DNA from: Pseudomonadota bacterium
Lineage (GTDB): Bacteria > Pseudomonadota > Gammaproteobacteria > Burkholderiales > Burkholderiaceae_F
Reading direction: 5' to 3'
DNA length: 64,000 nt
Assembly (NCBI GenBank): GCA_021825945.1
Contig: JAKAFN010000009.1
Span: forward strand, 1 to 64,000
In this document: piece after piece, positions 1-15,571 of the stretch
Layout: each line of letters begins with the position of its first letter
How positions within the stretch are numbered: position 1 is the stretch's first letter
Notes under the pieces: model-generated
What the model was told of the DNA's origin: nothing
Seen by the model: the letters and a program-made list of their open reading frames with translations, nothing else
The model's database searches: none
Translations under genes and position numbers: made by a program

Positions 1-92
<92 letters not shown>

Positions 93-222
93 GGATTGCC
101 GATGCGCGGTGCGTCGAAACCGGCGAGTCTAGCAAAATTCCGGACCTTCCGGCGACTCCGGAGCGATCGCGCCGTGCAGTGGCGTCCTGCCCGAAGGCGG
201 CAGGACGCCCGGTTCGCGTCGA

Positions 223-516
223 TCAATCGTTGATGATTCCCAGATCGAGTTTGACGCTCTTCACGCCGGGGACCTTGAGCGCGATGCGCTTGGCGACGTG
301 GCGTTCGAACCGCGAATCGACCTGTCCGGTCAGATGGACACGGCCCTGATGGGTCTCGACGGTGATGACGTCGCCATCCAGAACGGGGGAATGATTGATC
401 CTGTGCTGAATGATGTCGGTGATCTGCCGGTCGGAAAGCGGCTTCGCCGGGTTGGCCTGGACACCAAACGCAAACACGGCCAGCACGGCGGCCACCGAGA
501 CTTTGACTGCGTTCAT
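223..516 (-). CDS. Exported BON-domain protein
   Basis: A 97-residue protein with a Sec signal peptide (residues 1-21, ending GVQA before NPA) and one BON domain covering about residues 29-94. The BON core is visible as ITVETHQGRVHLTGQVDS followed by AKRIALKVPGVKSVKLDL. BON domains bind phospholipid or other envelope surfaces (OsmY, DolP), and this one should be periplasmic. The ATG is preceded by AGGAGAA at normal spacing. Small single-BON proteins of this kind are often stress-induced, but nothing here fixes a specific function. It lies downstream of serS in the same direction, after a weak terminator-like hairpin. Confidence 0.85.
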   Translation of the reverse strand: MNAVKVSVAAVLAVFAFGVQANPAKPLSDRQITDIIQHRINHSPVLDGDVITVETHQGRVHLTGQVDSRFERHVAKRIALKVPGVKSVKLDLGIIND

Positions 517-540
517 TCAATTCTCCTGGTTCGCAGTTGA

Positions 541-570
541 GAAAACCTGACCAAACAGTAATATGTCAGG
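541..570 (-). terminator. Possible weak terminator after serS
   Basis: On the minus strand CCTGAC and GTCAGG form a 6-bp stem around a 13-nt loop and are followed by TTTTC. It sits between the serS stop and the BON-gene start, so it could end the ftsK-lolA-rarA-serS transcript. The stem is short, so the call is tentative. Confidence 0.3.
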
Positions 571-624
571 ACGGACGGCATGGTCGGTGCGCCGTATTAC
601 AACAACATGACATCGGATCGTCAC

Positions 625-2037
<1,413 letters not shown>

Positions 2038-2044
2038 TTATGGA

Positions 2045-3418
2045 CTACGACTTGCCAGGCGGCTTCGCCGCCCGCAGGTTGCGCGCACGAAGTTCCGCCA
2101 GGCGCTCGCCGATCCGCAGTTCCAATCCGCGGTCGGTCGGGCGATACCACTGCTGCGGGGAAACGCCTTCGGGCAAATAGGTTTCACCGGCCGCAAAGGC
2201 CCCCTCTTCATCGTGCGCGTACCGATAGCCGGTTCCATAACCCAGGTCCTTCATGAGCCGGGTCGGGGCATTGCGCAAATGCATGGGAACGGGGCGGCTG
2301 CCGTCGGCCTCGACGAAGCGCCGGACTTCCCCGAAGGCGCGATACACGGCATTGGACTTGGGCGCCATCGCCAGATAGACGATCGCTTGCGCGAGCGCGA
2401 GCTCGCCTTCGGGGGATCCCAAGCGCTCGAACGCCTGCGCCGCCTCGAGCGCGAGCTGGAGCGCACGCGGGTCGGCGAGCCCGATGTCCTCCGACGCCAT
2501 GCGGACCGCGCGCCGCGCAACGTACAGCGGATCGACGCCGCCGTCGAGCATGCGTGCCATCCAGTAGAGCGCGGCGTCCGGATCCGATCCACGCACCGAT
2601 TTGTGCAGCGCGGAGATCTGGTCATAGAAATTCTCTCCGCCCTTGTCGAACCGCCGCAGGGTCGCCGGCAACGCCTCGCGCAAAAATGCCACGTCGACCG
2701 GGCGACCGGCCTGCGCCGCCGCATTGGCGATGATCTCCAGCGCCTGCAACAGACGGCGGCCGTCACCGTCGGCCGTTTCCACCAGCATCCGGCGAGCGTC
2801 ATCGCCGATCTCGACCTGCGGCAGGAACCGCGCGCGCGCAGCTTCGAGCAACTGCAACAGATCCGGTTCCGACAGCGGTTCCAGTACATAGACGACCGCG
2901 CGCGACAACAGCGCGCCCACCACTTCGAACGAAGGGTTCTCGGTCGTGGCGCCGATGAACACGAACAGCCCCGACTCCACGTGCGGCAGGAACGCATCCT
3001 GCTGCGCCTTGTTGAAGCGATGCACCTCGTCGACGAACACCACCGTGGGCAGGCCGGTGCGCGTGCGCGTGACGGTGGCGCGCTCGACGGCGTCGCGGAT
3101 ATCCTTCACCCCGCCCAGAACCGCCGAGATCGCGATGAAATCCAGACCGAAGGCGCCGGCCATCAGACGCGCCAGCGTGGTCTTGCCGACGCCGGGTGGC
3201 CCCCAGAGGATCATCGAATGCGGATGTCCGGATTCGAAGGCCATCCGAAGCGGTTTGCCGGCACCGAGCAGGTGCCGCTGTCCGACGACGTCGTCGATGC
3301 GCGTCGGCCGCATGGCCTCGGCCAGCGGCACGGCGGCAGGCGACGCCGGTTTGCGCCCCGCGCCGGCTCGCTCCGGCGATGCCGGTTGACCTGCCGAGGA
3401 CGCGAACAGGTCGCTCAT
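2045..3418 (-). CDS. rarA: Replication-associated recombination protein RarA (MgsA)
   Basis: A 457-residue AAA+ ATPase related to clamp-loader subunits and RuvB, acting at stalled replication forks. Walker A is GPPGVGKT (residues 73-80) and Walker B VVFVDEVHRF (about 126-135). The C-terminal half has the MgsA helical region (ALYWMARMLDGG, RAVRMASEDIGLADPRAL, YRYAHDEEG). I chose the ATG at 3418 (MSDLF...) because it overlaps the lolA stop as ATGA and starts with the usual RarA N-terminus. A longer open frame upstream is lolA shadow. The N-terminal 35 residues are Ala/Pro-rich and probably flexible. Confidence 0.96.
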   Translation of the reverse strand: MSDLFASSAGQPASPERAGAGRKPASPAAVPLAEAMRPTRIDDVVGQRHLLGAGKPLRMAFESGHPHSMILWGPPGVGKTTLARLMAGAFGLDFIAISAVLGGVKDIRDAVERATVTRTRTGLPTVVFVDEVHRFNKAQQDAFLPHVESGLFVFIGATTENPSFEVVGALLSRAVVYVLEPLSEPDLLQLLEAARARFLPQVEIGDDARRMLVETADGDGRRLLQALEIIANAAAQAGRPVDVAFLREALPATLRRFDKGGENFYDQISALHKSVRGSDPDAALYWMARMLDGGVDPLYVARRAVRMASEDIGLADPRALQLALEAAQAFERLGSPEGELALAQAIVYLAMAPKSNAVYRAFGEVRRFVEADGSRPVPMHLRNAPTRLMKDLGYGTGYRYAHDEEGAFAAGETYLPEGVSPQQWYRPTDRGLELRIGERLAELRARNLRAAKPPGKS

Positions 3419-4074
3419 CGATCGTCGAGCACGTCGACACCCACGGGGGGAACGAACCGAAACAGCGCCGGATCCAGCGTCGGATTGCGCTGGATGTGAT
3501 CGAACGACAGCTGCGTGATCTGCCCGAACTGATCTTCGAGACGCATCGCCACCGGCACGCCATCGCGGAACCCGATGCGGATGCGATCGAAGGCGGAATC
3601 CTTCGTCCGCGGAACCGCCCGGATCCACGCTACGCCGTTTTCCACGCCGTCGTTGGTGACGGCGAACTCGCGTTCGAAATCATTGGAACCGAACAGAATC
3701 GACGCGGGCGATGCCGGCAAGGAGCCGGCCAATGTCTTCTTCGTCACCTGCTCCAGGTCTTGATCGTACAGATACAGCGTGTGGCCATCACTGACGATGA
3801 GCTGGGCGTAAGGTTGCTGCACGACCCAGCGAAATTTCCCCGGCCGCTGAAAAGAAAAGCTGCCTCGGGTCACGCTGGGAGCCGCCAGGTGCTTGGCCGG
3901 CGACCGGCCGCCACCCGCCGACGGATTGCGCTGGGTGAAGTCGCCGCGCATCGATGCCGTATGCGCCAAAAACGCATGCAGTTCGTCGATCGGCGCAGCG
4001 TCGGCGCCCATCGCCACGACAGTCGCCACGCCGAACACGGCGAACACGGCGAAGAGCCGCCACCATCGCTTCAT
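3415..4074 (-). CDS. lolA: Outer-membrane lipoprotein carrier LolA
   Basis: A 219-residue periplasmic chaperone that takes lipoproteins from LolCDE and delivers them to LolB. Residues 1-26 form a signal peptide ending in ADA. The mature part contains the LolA beta-barrel signatures: MRGDFTQRN near the N-terminus, [33 protein letters not shown], and a C-terminal [19 protein letters not shown]. Both ends overlap neighbours by ATGA (ftsK stop with lolA start, lolA stop with rarA start), implying translational coupling. The window shows no LolB or LolCDE gene. Confidence 0.95.
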   Translation of the reverse strand: MKRWWRLFAVFAVFGVATVVAMGADAAPIDELHAFLAHTASMRGDFTQRNPSAGGGRSPAKHLAAPSVTRGSFSFQRPGKFRWVVQQPYAQLIVSDGHTLYLYDQDLEQVTKKTLAGSLPASPASILFGSNDFEREFAVTNDGVENGVAWIRAVPRTKDSAFDRIRIGFRDGVPVAMRLEDQFGQITQLSFDHIQRNPTLDPALFRFVPPVGVDVLDDR

Positions 4075-6410
4075 TCCGTTCCTTCCCGATTCGGCACGAG
4101 GATCTCCCGATTTCCGTTGGCCTGCATGCTCGAAACCATTCCCGCCCGTTCCATGTCCTCGAGCAGCCGCGCGGCCCGGTTATAGCCGATGCGCAGATGG
4201 CGCTGGACCAGGGAGATCGATGCCCGCCGCTGTTTGAGCACGATCTCCACCGCTTGGTCGTAGAGCGGATCGCGTTCCCCGCCGCCGGTCGCTTCCGTGC
4301 CCGCCTCGGCGCCGGCGTCCGGCGCTTCGAGGACGCCTTCGACATATACCGGTGCGCCCTGCCTGCGCAGCGACTCGGCGACGCGGTGCACTTCCTCGTC
4401 GGACACGAAGGCACCATGCACCCGCGTGGGAACGCCGGCACCCGCCGGCAGATACAGCATGTCGCCCTGTCCGAGCAGCGATTCGGCGCCCATCTGATCA
4501 AGTATGGTCCGCGAATCCACCCGGCTCGACACCTGGAACGCGATGCGCGTGGGAATGTTGGCCTTGATCAACCCGGTGATGACGTCGACGGACGGGCGCT
4601 GCGTCGCAAGAATCAGGTGCATCCCCGCCGCACGTGCCTTCTGGGCGATACGCGCGATCAGTTCCTCGACTTTCTTGCCGGTAACCATCATCATGTCGGC
4701 CAGTTCATCGATCACCACCACGATCACCGGCAGCGGCTCCAGCGGCTGCGCCTCGGCGGGGTCGGCGAACGGATGCGGGATGGGTTCCCCGCGGTCGCGC
4801 GCATCCGCCACCTTCTGGTTGTAGCTGGCGAGGCTACGCACGCCGAGCTTGCTCATCAAACGGTAGCGCCGATCCATCTCCGCCACACACCAGTTGAGCG
4901 CGTGGCCCGCCTCGCGCATGTCCGTCACCACGGGGGCAAGCAGATGCGGGATTCCCTCGTAGGCCGACATTTCGAGCATCTTCGGATCGATCAGCAGCAG
5001 CCGCACCTTCGCCGGATCCGATTTGTACAGGATCGAGAGGATCATCGCGTTGATCCCCACCGACTTTCCCGATCCGGTCGTCCCGGCCACCAGCAGATGC
5101 GGCATGCGCGCAAGGTCGACCACCACCGGTTTGCCGGCGATGTCCTTGCCCAGGCCCAGCGCCACCGGAGAATGGCTTTCCGCATAGGCTGCAGAGCCGA
5201 GGATCTCCGCCAAGCGCACCACCTGGCGGCGCTGATTCGGCAGTTCCAAGCCCATCAGATTCTTTCCCGGAATGGTCTCGACGACCCGGATGGAAACCAG
5301 CGACAGCGCGCGGGCGAGATCCTTGGCGAGGTTGACGATCTGGGACCCCTTGACGCCGGTCGCGGGCTCGATTTCATACCGCGTGATGACCGGACCGGGA
5401 TAGGCTGCCACCACCGTGACCTGAACTCCGAAATCCTTGAGCTTCTTCTCGATCAGACGAGACGTGAACTCCAGGGTTTCGGTGGCGACCGCCTCCGGGC
5501 CGCCATCCGCTTCGTCCAACAGGTCGAGCGTCGGCAGGCCACCGGCCGCCAACGCTTCCGCAAACAGCGGCACTTGGCGCTCCTGCTGCTTGCGCTCCGA
5601 GATCGGCGCGTGTTCGGGCTGCCGCTCGATGTGCACCGGTTCGTGTTCCGGAGCCTGATCGCGTTGGGCGGCGAGCATCGCCGCCCGCTCCTCCGACGCC
5701 GCGACGCCGATCGTCCGATCCTCGCTTTCCTCGCGCCGCATCCGCGCACGGGCGACGACGGACTCCATGGCGCCGCCGACGCGCTCCGCGATCGCGAGCC
5801 AGGAGAACCCGAAACCGAGGCTCGCGCCCAGTGCGCAGAGCACGATCAGGGCAACCGTGGCGCCGGTCGCGCCCAGCGCCTGCTCCACCAACGGCCCAAG
5901 GGACGATCCCAGCACTCCGCCGGCGGTTCCCGGCAGGACTGCGGCGGCTTGCGGCAGACGCAGAAATTCGAGCGAAGTCGCCGCCAGCATCAGGACGGCG
6001 AAACCCGGCGCGCGCACCCACAGCGGCAATGCCGGGGGAGACGGGTTGCGGTGCAGACGGGCGAATCCGCGCCACACCCACTCCGCAGCGAAAACCACCC
6101 AGAAAAATGCCGAGAACCCAAAGAGAAAAAAGAGCAGATCCGCCACCCACGCACCGGCGGCCCCTTCCCAGTTCGCAATATGCGAACCGCCGGACAGATG
6201 CGTGAAGCCCGGATCGCTGCGATGATAGGAAAGCAGCGCGGTTCCCAGTGCGAGCACGGCGAGCGCCGCGACGATCCAGCGTGTCTCGGCGAGCAACCGG
6301 ACGCCGTGATCCGGCGCCGCCGAGGCGGCGGATGTCCGCACGCCGGCACGCGCTCGCGCCCGCGTCCGCACGGGGACCTCGTTCAAACCATCGGCAATCG
6401 GTTCCGCCAT
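4071..6410 (-). CDS. ftsK: DNA translocase FtsK
   Basis: A 779-residue septal DNA pump coordinating chromosome dimer resolution with division. The N-terminus carries about four membrane helices (residues 46-60, 88-110, about 135-150 and 185-205). A short charged linker (210-300) leads to the alpha/beta motor with Walker A GTTGSGKS (443-450) and LLLIDPK as Walker B. The C-terminal winged-helix gamma domain ([21 protein letters not shown] onward) would read KOPS. The linker is far shorter than in E. coli FtsK (1329 aa). I start at the ATG at 6410 (MAEPIADG). The frame is open for 33 more codons upstream, but the hexamer TATAAT lies exactly 6 nt before this ATG. Confidence 0.95.
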   Translation of the reverse strand: MAEPIADGLNEVPVRTRARARAGVRTSAASAAPDHGVRLLAETRWIVAALAVLALGTALLSYHRSDPGFTHLSGGSHIANWEGAAGAWVADLLFFLFGFSAFFWVVFAAEWVWRGFARLHRNPSPPALPLWVRAPGFAVLMLAATSLEFLRLPQAAAVLPGTAGGVLGSSLGPLVEQALGATGATVALIVLCALGASLGFGFSWLAIAERVGGAMESVVARARMRREESEDRTIGVAASEERAAMLAAQRDQAPEHEPVHIERQPEHAPISERKQQERQVPLFAEALAAGGLPTLDLLDEADGGPEAVATETLEFTSRLIEKKLKDFGVQVTVVAAYPGPVITRYEIEPATGVKGSQIVNLAKDLARALSLVSIRVVETIPGKNLMGLELPNQRRQVVRLAEILGSAAYAESHSPVALGLGKDIAGKPVVVDLARMPHLLVAGTTGSGKSVGINAMILSILYKSDPAKVRLLLIDPKMLEMSAYEGIPHLLAPVVTDMREAGHALNWCVAEMDRRYRLMSKLGVRSLASYNQKVADARDRGEPIPHPFADPAEAQPLEPLPVIVVVIDELADMMMVTGKKVEELIARIAQKARAAGMHLILATQRPSVDVITGLIKANIPTRIAFQVSSRVDSRTILDQMGAESLLGQGDMLYLPAGAGVPTRVHGAFVSDEEVHRVAESLRRQGAPVYVEGVLEAPDAGAEAGTEATGGGERDPLYDQAVEIVLKQRRASISLVQRHLRIGYNRAARLLEDMERAGMVSSMQANGNREILVPNREGTE

Positions 6411-7468
<1,058 letters not shown>

Positions 7469-7635
7469 GGCGGCAGGCACGCGGAAGCCCGCGCGCCGCC
7501 TCCCAATTGACCGGATTCCGGGCGGGTATTCGCGCCATACGACATCCCTCTTTTGCGTCATCATCCGTGCCGACGCTTGCGATCCGCCGGATTCCGTCAT
7601 CCGGAATCGTCGGGCGGGAACGGCAAAACGGCAGA

Positions 7636-9681
7636 ATGGTCTCCGATCTCCTTTCATCCGGTTCACCCCGATCGGCGCCGTCCCGACGGGATGCGCGCCG
7701 CTCCGCGGCGATGGCGGCCATCGCCGTCGCCATCGCATGGGCCGGCAGCACACCCCGAGCATTTGCCTTCGGGTTCGGCAGTCCCCAGGTGCAGAGTACG
7801 CTCGGAGAGCCGCTGCGCCTTCGCATTCCGGTGCGGGCGGAGTCGGACGTGGAACTCACGCCGCAATGCCTGCGCCTAGTCAACGATGCCGACGACCCGC
7901 TGCCGACGATCTCGGCCCTTTCCGGTACGCAAGTGCGGATCGAAGGCCGGGCGGCGGATCGAGCGCTCGAAATCGAGAGCCGCTACCCGGTCAATGAACC
8001 GCTGGTCCACCTAATCATCGAGGCCGGATGCGCGGAGCCCGTCCGGCGTGAATTCACCCTCCTGCTGGACCCCCCGCAGACATCGCCCCGCAACCCGGCG
8101 CCATCGGCGGCCGCCGTACGCGTTGCGCCGGTCCCGCCGCCACCCGATCTGTCGCTGGGCATGCCGCGGGTATTCGCGCAGGTCGGGCGGCCGCTGGCGA
8201 TGCAGATTCCCGTGGGAGGATCGGCTGCCGCCACGCTCCCGGCCCGGTGCGTCCATCTCACCGACGCCCTCTCCGGCGACGGCGCACCGGTGGTCCACCA
8301 TGCCGACGTCCTGATCACGCATGACGGCGGAGGCACGGAGATTCGCCTCGTCACACCCCGTCCGGTCACGGAACCGGCAGTGCGCGTGGCGGTTTCGGTG
8401 GGCTGCACCGCGCCGCTTCAGCGCGAGTACGGCGTCCTGCTCGACATGCCGGCGACACCGGCCGGCGCCGCCGCGCCGGCGACTCTTGCTGCCGCTGCGG
8501 CGGCGACCCGCTCCGACTCGGGACCCGCGGCCTCCCGGCCGCCGCGTCACCACGCGGCGACCTTCCATCGCCTCGGTCCTCGGCCTGCCGTCCGCCACGG
8601 CGGGCGCCCCGCCACGGGGCCGCGCAGCACCCCGGCGCCCACGCATCCGCGAACGATTGCCGCGGCGCCACCCCATCCCCATGCCGCCCTGCCGCACCAT
8701 CCCCGGCCGGCGAAATCCCATGATCAGGACCGCCTGGTGCTCGCCAGCGCGCCGGCCGATACCGGAACGGGGAGTACGGTGCCGGACGCGGCTTCCGCCC
8801 AGATGGCGGCAATGAACGACCGGATCGCCGACCTGACCCGGCAGATCCGGATCCTGCAGACCGAACTCGTCGCCGATCGGACGCGCGAGCGCCAGTTGAC
8901 CAACCGCGAATTCGCGCTGCAATCGCAACTGGCGGCGCAGGAACGGTCATCGGGATTGGCATGGGTTGCCGCGATGGCCATCACGGCCGCGCTGATCGCC
9001 GCCGGTGCGCTGCTATGGATCCGACGCCAGGGAGCCCACGACCACCGGCGACGCTCGTGGGAGGCCATCGTGCCGGAATCGGCGACCGAGCAGGAAGCGA
9101 CCGATTTCCCGCCATCGCCTCGGGATGGTCAGCGGACCGTTCCTGCGCAACCGGCACCATCCATGCCGATGGCGCCGGCGCCGGATGCGGTGGTGTCGCG
9201 TCGAGACGTGCCGCCCATGCGCCCATTGCCCCGGGAAAACTCCGCCCCCCGAACCACCGCAGCACCCGCGTCGTGGTCGAGCGCGACGATGGCGGAATCC
9301 GACGACGAACTCACCGACGATCACACAGCGCTCACGGAACCGAGGCGCCATCGGATCGAAGTGGTGGAGTTGCACCATCCCACCGCGCACCGCACCGAGA
9401 CCGCCGTGGCGCGTGCAGAGCCGGAAGATATCACCCGCGTCCGGGAATCGCCGCCGGCGCCGGAGCCCGCATTCGCGCCCGCCTCATGGCCGGACGGAAA
9501 CGAGGAGCTTGCGGTGGATTCGGGTCTCGAGTCGATCTTCGGCGCGCATCCGGCGGCGGTCGAGCCGAACGGAGACCGGGACATCCCGCTCACGCAGATA
9601 CCGACGATGTTGTCGCTGGATCTCGATCTGAGCACGGACCTGACGCCGCTGTCCGGCGTGGAGCCGGGAACACGCCGGTGA
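7636..9681 (+). CDS. FimV/HubP-like membrane protein with a duplicated N-terminal domain
   Basis: A 681-residue protein, start ATG 7636. An N-terminal hydrophobic stretch (26-44) looks like a signal peptide. The next segment (47-146: FGFGSPQVQSTLGEPLRLRIPV, then CLRLV and EAGCAEPVRREFTLLLD) resembles the FimV N-terminal domain. Residues 171-272 repeat the plan (LGMPRVFAQVGRPLAMQIPV, CVHL, VSVGCTAPLQREYGVLLD). Each copy has two cysteines (78/132 and 205/257), suggesting a disulfide per domain. A Pro/Ala/His-rich spacer, a coiled coil (388-438) and one membrane helix (441-462) lead to an acidic cytoplasmic tail. This is the topology of polar scaffold proteins FimV/HubP/TspA, but I see neither LysM nor the C-terminal FimV motif. 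Identity as a true FimV is uncertain. Confidence 0.7.
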   Translation: MVSDLLSSGSPRSAPSRRDARRSAAMAAIAVAIAWAGSTPRAFAFGFGSPQVQSTLGEPLRLRIPVRAESDVELTPQCLRLVNDADDPLPTISALSGTQVRIEGRAADRALEIESRYPVNEPLVHLIIEAGCAEPVRREFTLLLDPPQTSPRNPAPSAAAVRVAPVPPPPDLSLGMPRVFAQVGRPLAMQIPVGGSAAATLPARCVHLTDALSGDGAPVVHHADVLITHDGGGTEIRLVTPRPVTEPAVRVAVSVGCTAPLQREYGVLLDMPATPAGAAAPATLAAAAAATRSDSGPAASRPPRHHAATFHRLGPRPAVRHGGRPATGPRSTPAPTHPRTIAAAPPHPHAALPHHPRPAKSHDQDRLVLASAPADTGTGSTVPDAASAQMAAMNDRIADLTRQIRILQTELVADRTRERQLTNREFALQSQLAAQERSSGLAWVAAMAITAALIAAGALLWIRRQGAHDHRRRSWEAIVPESATEQEATDFPPSPRDGQRTVPAQPAPSMPMAPAPDAVVSRRDVPPMRPLPRENSAPRTTAAPASWSSATMAESDDELTDDHTALTEPRRHRIEVVELHHPTAHRTETAVARAEPEDITRVRESPPAPEPAFAPASWPDGNEELAVDSGLESIFGAHPAAVEPNGDRDIPLTQIPTMLSLDLDLSTDLTPLSGVEPGTRR

Positions 9682-9767
9682 CGCGGAGCGTCGCCGCGAG
9701 CGCGGGGGAGTCGTTCTCGCGTTTCCCGCATGGTGAAAGAGGGATGTCCCCTTCCACTACACGGAGA

Positions 9768-11785
<2,018 letters not shown>

Positions 11786-11792
11786 GTTGCCG

Positions 11793-12341
11793 TCAGAACG
11801 CCGGTTTCACCGCCGCCGACTGATAACGCCCGACCGACGCCAGGATCTCGGCGCGCGCCGCATCCGGTCCCGCCCACCCCAGAACCTTGACCCATTTGCC
11901 GGCTTCGAGATCCTTGTAGTGCTCGAAGAAGTGCTGGATCTGAGTGAGGCGTTCCGGCGCGAGGTCCTGCGGCGAACGCCAGTGCTTGTACCAGGACAGC
12001 GTCTTGTCGGTGGGAACGGCGAGCAGCTTCATGTCACCGCCGCTTTCGTCCTGCATATCGAGTGCGCCCAGCGGCCGGCAACGTACGACCACCCCCTGAT
12101 GCAAGGGGAATGGCGTGATCACCAGCACGTCGAGCGGATCGCCATCCTCACCCAGGGTGTGGGGAATGTAGCCGTAATTGCAGGGATAGTGCATCGCTGC
12201 ACCGATGAATCGATCGACGAATAGCGCGCCGCTCTCCTTGTCGACCTCATACTTGATCGGATCGGCGTTCATCGGAATTTCGATGACGACATTGAACTCC
12301 TCCGGCAACGCGTTGCCGGGACCCACCTTGCTGAGACTCAT
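11793..12341 (-). CDS. ppa: Inorganic pyrophosphatase (family I)
   Basis: A 182-residue soluble family I pyrophosphatase hydrolysing PPi. The metal-binding core [12 protein letters not shown] is clear, with [13 protein letters not shown] NYGYIPHT upstream of it and [20 protein letters not shown] downstream. Start ATG 12341 is preceded by AAGGAA at six nt. An in-frame upstream extension lacks a ribosome-binding site. It is followed seven bp later by nadE, so the two are very likely cotranscribed. Confidence 0.96.
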   Translation of the reverse strand: MSLSKVGPGNALPEEFNVVIEIPMNADPIKYEVDKESGALFVDRFIGAAMHYPCNYGYIPHTLGEDGDPLDVLVITPFPLHQGVVVRCRPLGALDMQDESGGDMKLLAVPTDKTLSWYKHWRSPQDLAPERLTQIQHFFEHYKDLEAGKWVKVLGWAGPDAARAEILASVGRYQSAAVKPAF

Positions 12342-12369
12342 GCTGAATTCCTTAGCGTAATAAACCAAT

Positions 12370-12394
12370 CGTCATTGCGGGAGCGAAGCCCGAA
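12370..12394 (+). repeat. Dispersed palindromic repeat, family 1, half copy A
   Basis: The sequence begins CGTCATTGCGGGAGCGAAG and ends CCCGAA. It matches the half copy at 19914-19938 (reverse orientation) and the ends of the fuller copies at 23834-23912 and 26713-26793. It sits in the gap between hemY and ppa. Confidence 0.6.
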
Positions 12395-12491
12395 ACCAAG
12401 CAAGACCGCCGACATCCCGACCTTCGATCGGCGCTCCGCATGGAGTCGAAGACGCCGTTTCGATGGACTCGTGGCGCAGGATTGTATCGGC

Positions 12492-13718
<1,227 letters not shown>

Positions 13719-13719
13719 C

Positions 13720-14751
13720 TCAGTTCCCCCCGGTGCGAACCGCTGCGCGCAACGCAGCCAGGGTATCGTCGAGCGCGGGCGGCGCCGCGGTGGATGCCGC
13801 ATCGGCCGCGGCGCCGATCTGGGTCAGCGCCGCGGCGATCGCCGGATCGCGCGGATCGAAATACTGCTGCAGCAGCGCCTTGAGCGACTGCTCACGAATG
13901 CGCGCCTCCGTCCCATCCCGCAAGAGGACGGCCTGCTGCAGATCCAGGAGTTCCAATCGGACCCGGTCGCGCAGGATCTCCTGCTGCGCCGGATCGAGCC
14001 GGACGGCGTCGGGGGTCGGAACGGTCTGGATTCGCAACAGACCGCCGAACGCCTCTTCGAGCCAAGCGCGGATTCGTCCCTCCCAGTCGCCGCGTTGCCC
14101 GGCGGCAGGCCTGGCAGTCGCCGCCGGCGCCGGCAGATCGAGCGCGCCATGCGCGGTATCGGCCAGGGTGCGCCAGGCACCGACGGATCGGAGCACCGAT
14201 TCCAGCCGCGCGGCGGCAGCCCCGACATCGGCCGTGGATGCCGCCCGCAGGCGCGCCAGATCGTTCCCCAACGCCCGCCGCACCGGCGCTGCCGGCGCGA
14301 TTCCCGATTTCCCCAGACGGGCATCGACCAGCGACAGCACGCCAATCGCCCGCGCCGGCGCAAGACCGAGACGCAGTTGCACCTGCACCAGTTCCACCAC
14401 GCGCTCGGCGTCGAACAGGACCAGCGCCGCCTGCTCGCTGCGCAACAGCGGATCCCGCGCGACATCCGCGGCGACCTGCGGTGCGGCGGGCTGCGCCGGC
14501 GCCTGCCGCTCGAGCCCCGCGATCCGTCGTTCGAGCGCATCCTCGCGCCGAAGCTGCTCGGCGCGCTCGGCGGCCTGTTGTATCCGCTGTTGCTGCCAGC
14601 GATGGTTCTGCCAGGCCAACGCGACGCCCAGCAGGGCGGCGCCGAGGACGAAGCCCACCAGCGCGGCGGTGGCCGCCGGCTCGCGCACGCCGCCGTCTGC
14701 CTTGGCGGCCGTGGACGGTTCCGAAGGAGTCTGTCGTGGCGAATTACTCAT
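13720..14751 (-). CDS. hemX: HemX-like protein (putative uroporphyrinogen-III C-methyltransferase)
   Basis: A 343-residue protein with a short cytoplasmic N-terminus, one membrane helix (about 27-48), a coiled coil rich in Gln/Arg/Glu (50-80) and a periplasmic helical domain, matching the HemX family. Annotated members are often labelled uroporphyrinogen methyltransferases, but no methyltransferase motif is visible here, so that activity should not be assumed. Start ATG 14751 (MSNSPRQTP) overlaps the hemD stop by 8 nt (ATGAGTAA), which points to coupling. Confidence 0.87.
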   Translation of the reverse strand: MSNSPRQTPSEPSTAAKADGGVREPAATAALVGFVLGAALLGVALAWQNHRWQQQRIQQAAERAEQLRREDALERRIAGLERQAPAQPAAPQVAADVARDPLLRSEQAALVLFDAERVVELVQVQLRLGLAPARAIGVLSLVDARLGKSGIAPAAPVRRALGNDLARLRAASTADVGAAAARLESVLRSVGAWRTLADTAHGALDLPAPAATARPAAGQRGDWEGRIRAWLEEAFGGLLRIQTVPTPDAVRLDPAQQEILRDRVRLELLDLQQAVLLRDGTEARIREQSLKALLQQYFDPRDPAIAAALTQIGAAADAASTAAPPALDDTLAALRAAVRTGGN

Positions 14752-15571
14752 GAGGCCAATGTACCCGATCTGGTTTGCCGTGCGCACCGAGCCCATCGAG
14801 GATCGATTCGGCATCCGCATCGCACACGATCGCATCCGCGACCCCGCGGGCGGCCAGTGCCTCCGCGATGCGCGGGTGCAGGCACAACGCCACGCGGATC
14901 TCGTTCCACGGAAGGGGCGAAATTTCCCCATCCAGTTGCTCCCGGAGCGCGTCTACCCCTTCGCTGCTGCTCAAAAACGGCACGATCGGACGGTCGAGAT
15001 CGCGGATCGCCCGCAGTGCCGCCCACGCGCACGAATCCGGGCGATGCACGACACGCCGATAGGCGGCAACCTGCTCGACTTGGGCGCCTGCCTTCGTCAA
15101 CGCATCGGCGAGGAGTTCGCGCCCGCGCTGGGCGCGGACGACCAATACCCGAGCCGGGGTCAAGTCGGCCCGCCGCAACGCGGACAACAATGCCTCCGAG
15201 CCGCCGCCGGCCGCGGCGGTGTCCGATGGCGCCACGATGCGCGCGCGCCCCGCCTCCGGAATGCAGGACAGCACGGCCTGTCGGGTGCCGGCGCCGACCG
15301 CCGCGATCGCCGTCGACTCCGGCCACGGTGCGCGCAACGCCCGTGCACAAGCCCGCGCCGCAGCCGGACTTACGAATACCGCCAGATCGAAACCGGCGAG
15401 CCGGGCGAGCGAGGCCTGCAGCACCGGATCGTCGGGCAACGGAACGAGATCGAAAGCCGGCCACCACAACGCCGAGACGCCGCTGGCCGAACCCGCGTCG
15501 CGCAGCCGCGCCGCGAGCAAGCGCCCGGGACGATCCGGGCGGGTGACCAGAACGAGGGGCGCCCTATCCAC
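14744..15571 (-). CDS. hemD: Uroporphyrinogen-III synthase
   Basis: A 275-residue cytosolic enzyme that inverts ring D of hydroxymethylbilane and closes it to uroporphyrinogen III. The family is poorly conserved. Supporting segments are [21 protein letters not shown] at the N-terminus, [47 protein letters not shown] and [11 protein letters not shown]. The start codon is GTG and overlaps the hemC stop by 8 nt (GTGGATAG). The same 8-nt overlap length recurs with hemX. Confidence 0.92.
   Translation of the reverse strand: MDRAPLVLVTRPDRPGRLLAARLRDAGSASGVSALWWPAFDLVPLPDDPVLQASLARLAGFDLAVFVSPAAARACARALRAPWPESTAIAAVGAGTRQAVLSCIPEAGRARIVAPSDTAAAGGGSEALLSALRRADLTPARVLVVRAQRGRELLADALTKAGAQVEQVAAYRRVVHRPDSCAWAALRAIRDLDRPIVPFLSSSEGVDALREQLDGEISPLPWNEIRVALCLHPRIAEALAARGVADAIVCDADAESILDGLGAHGKPDRVHWPHE

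Noticed and set aside
7469..7635. Terminator between trxB and the FimV-like gene
   Set aside because: GGCGGC/GCCGCC can pair, but no T run follows and the loop is long; not reported as a feature.
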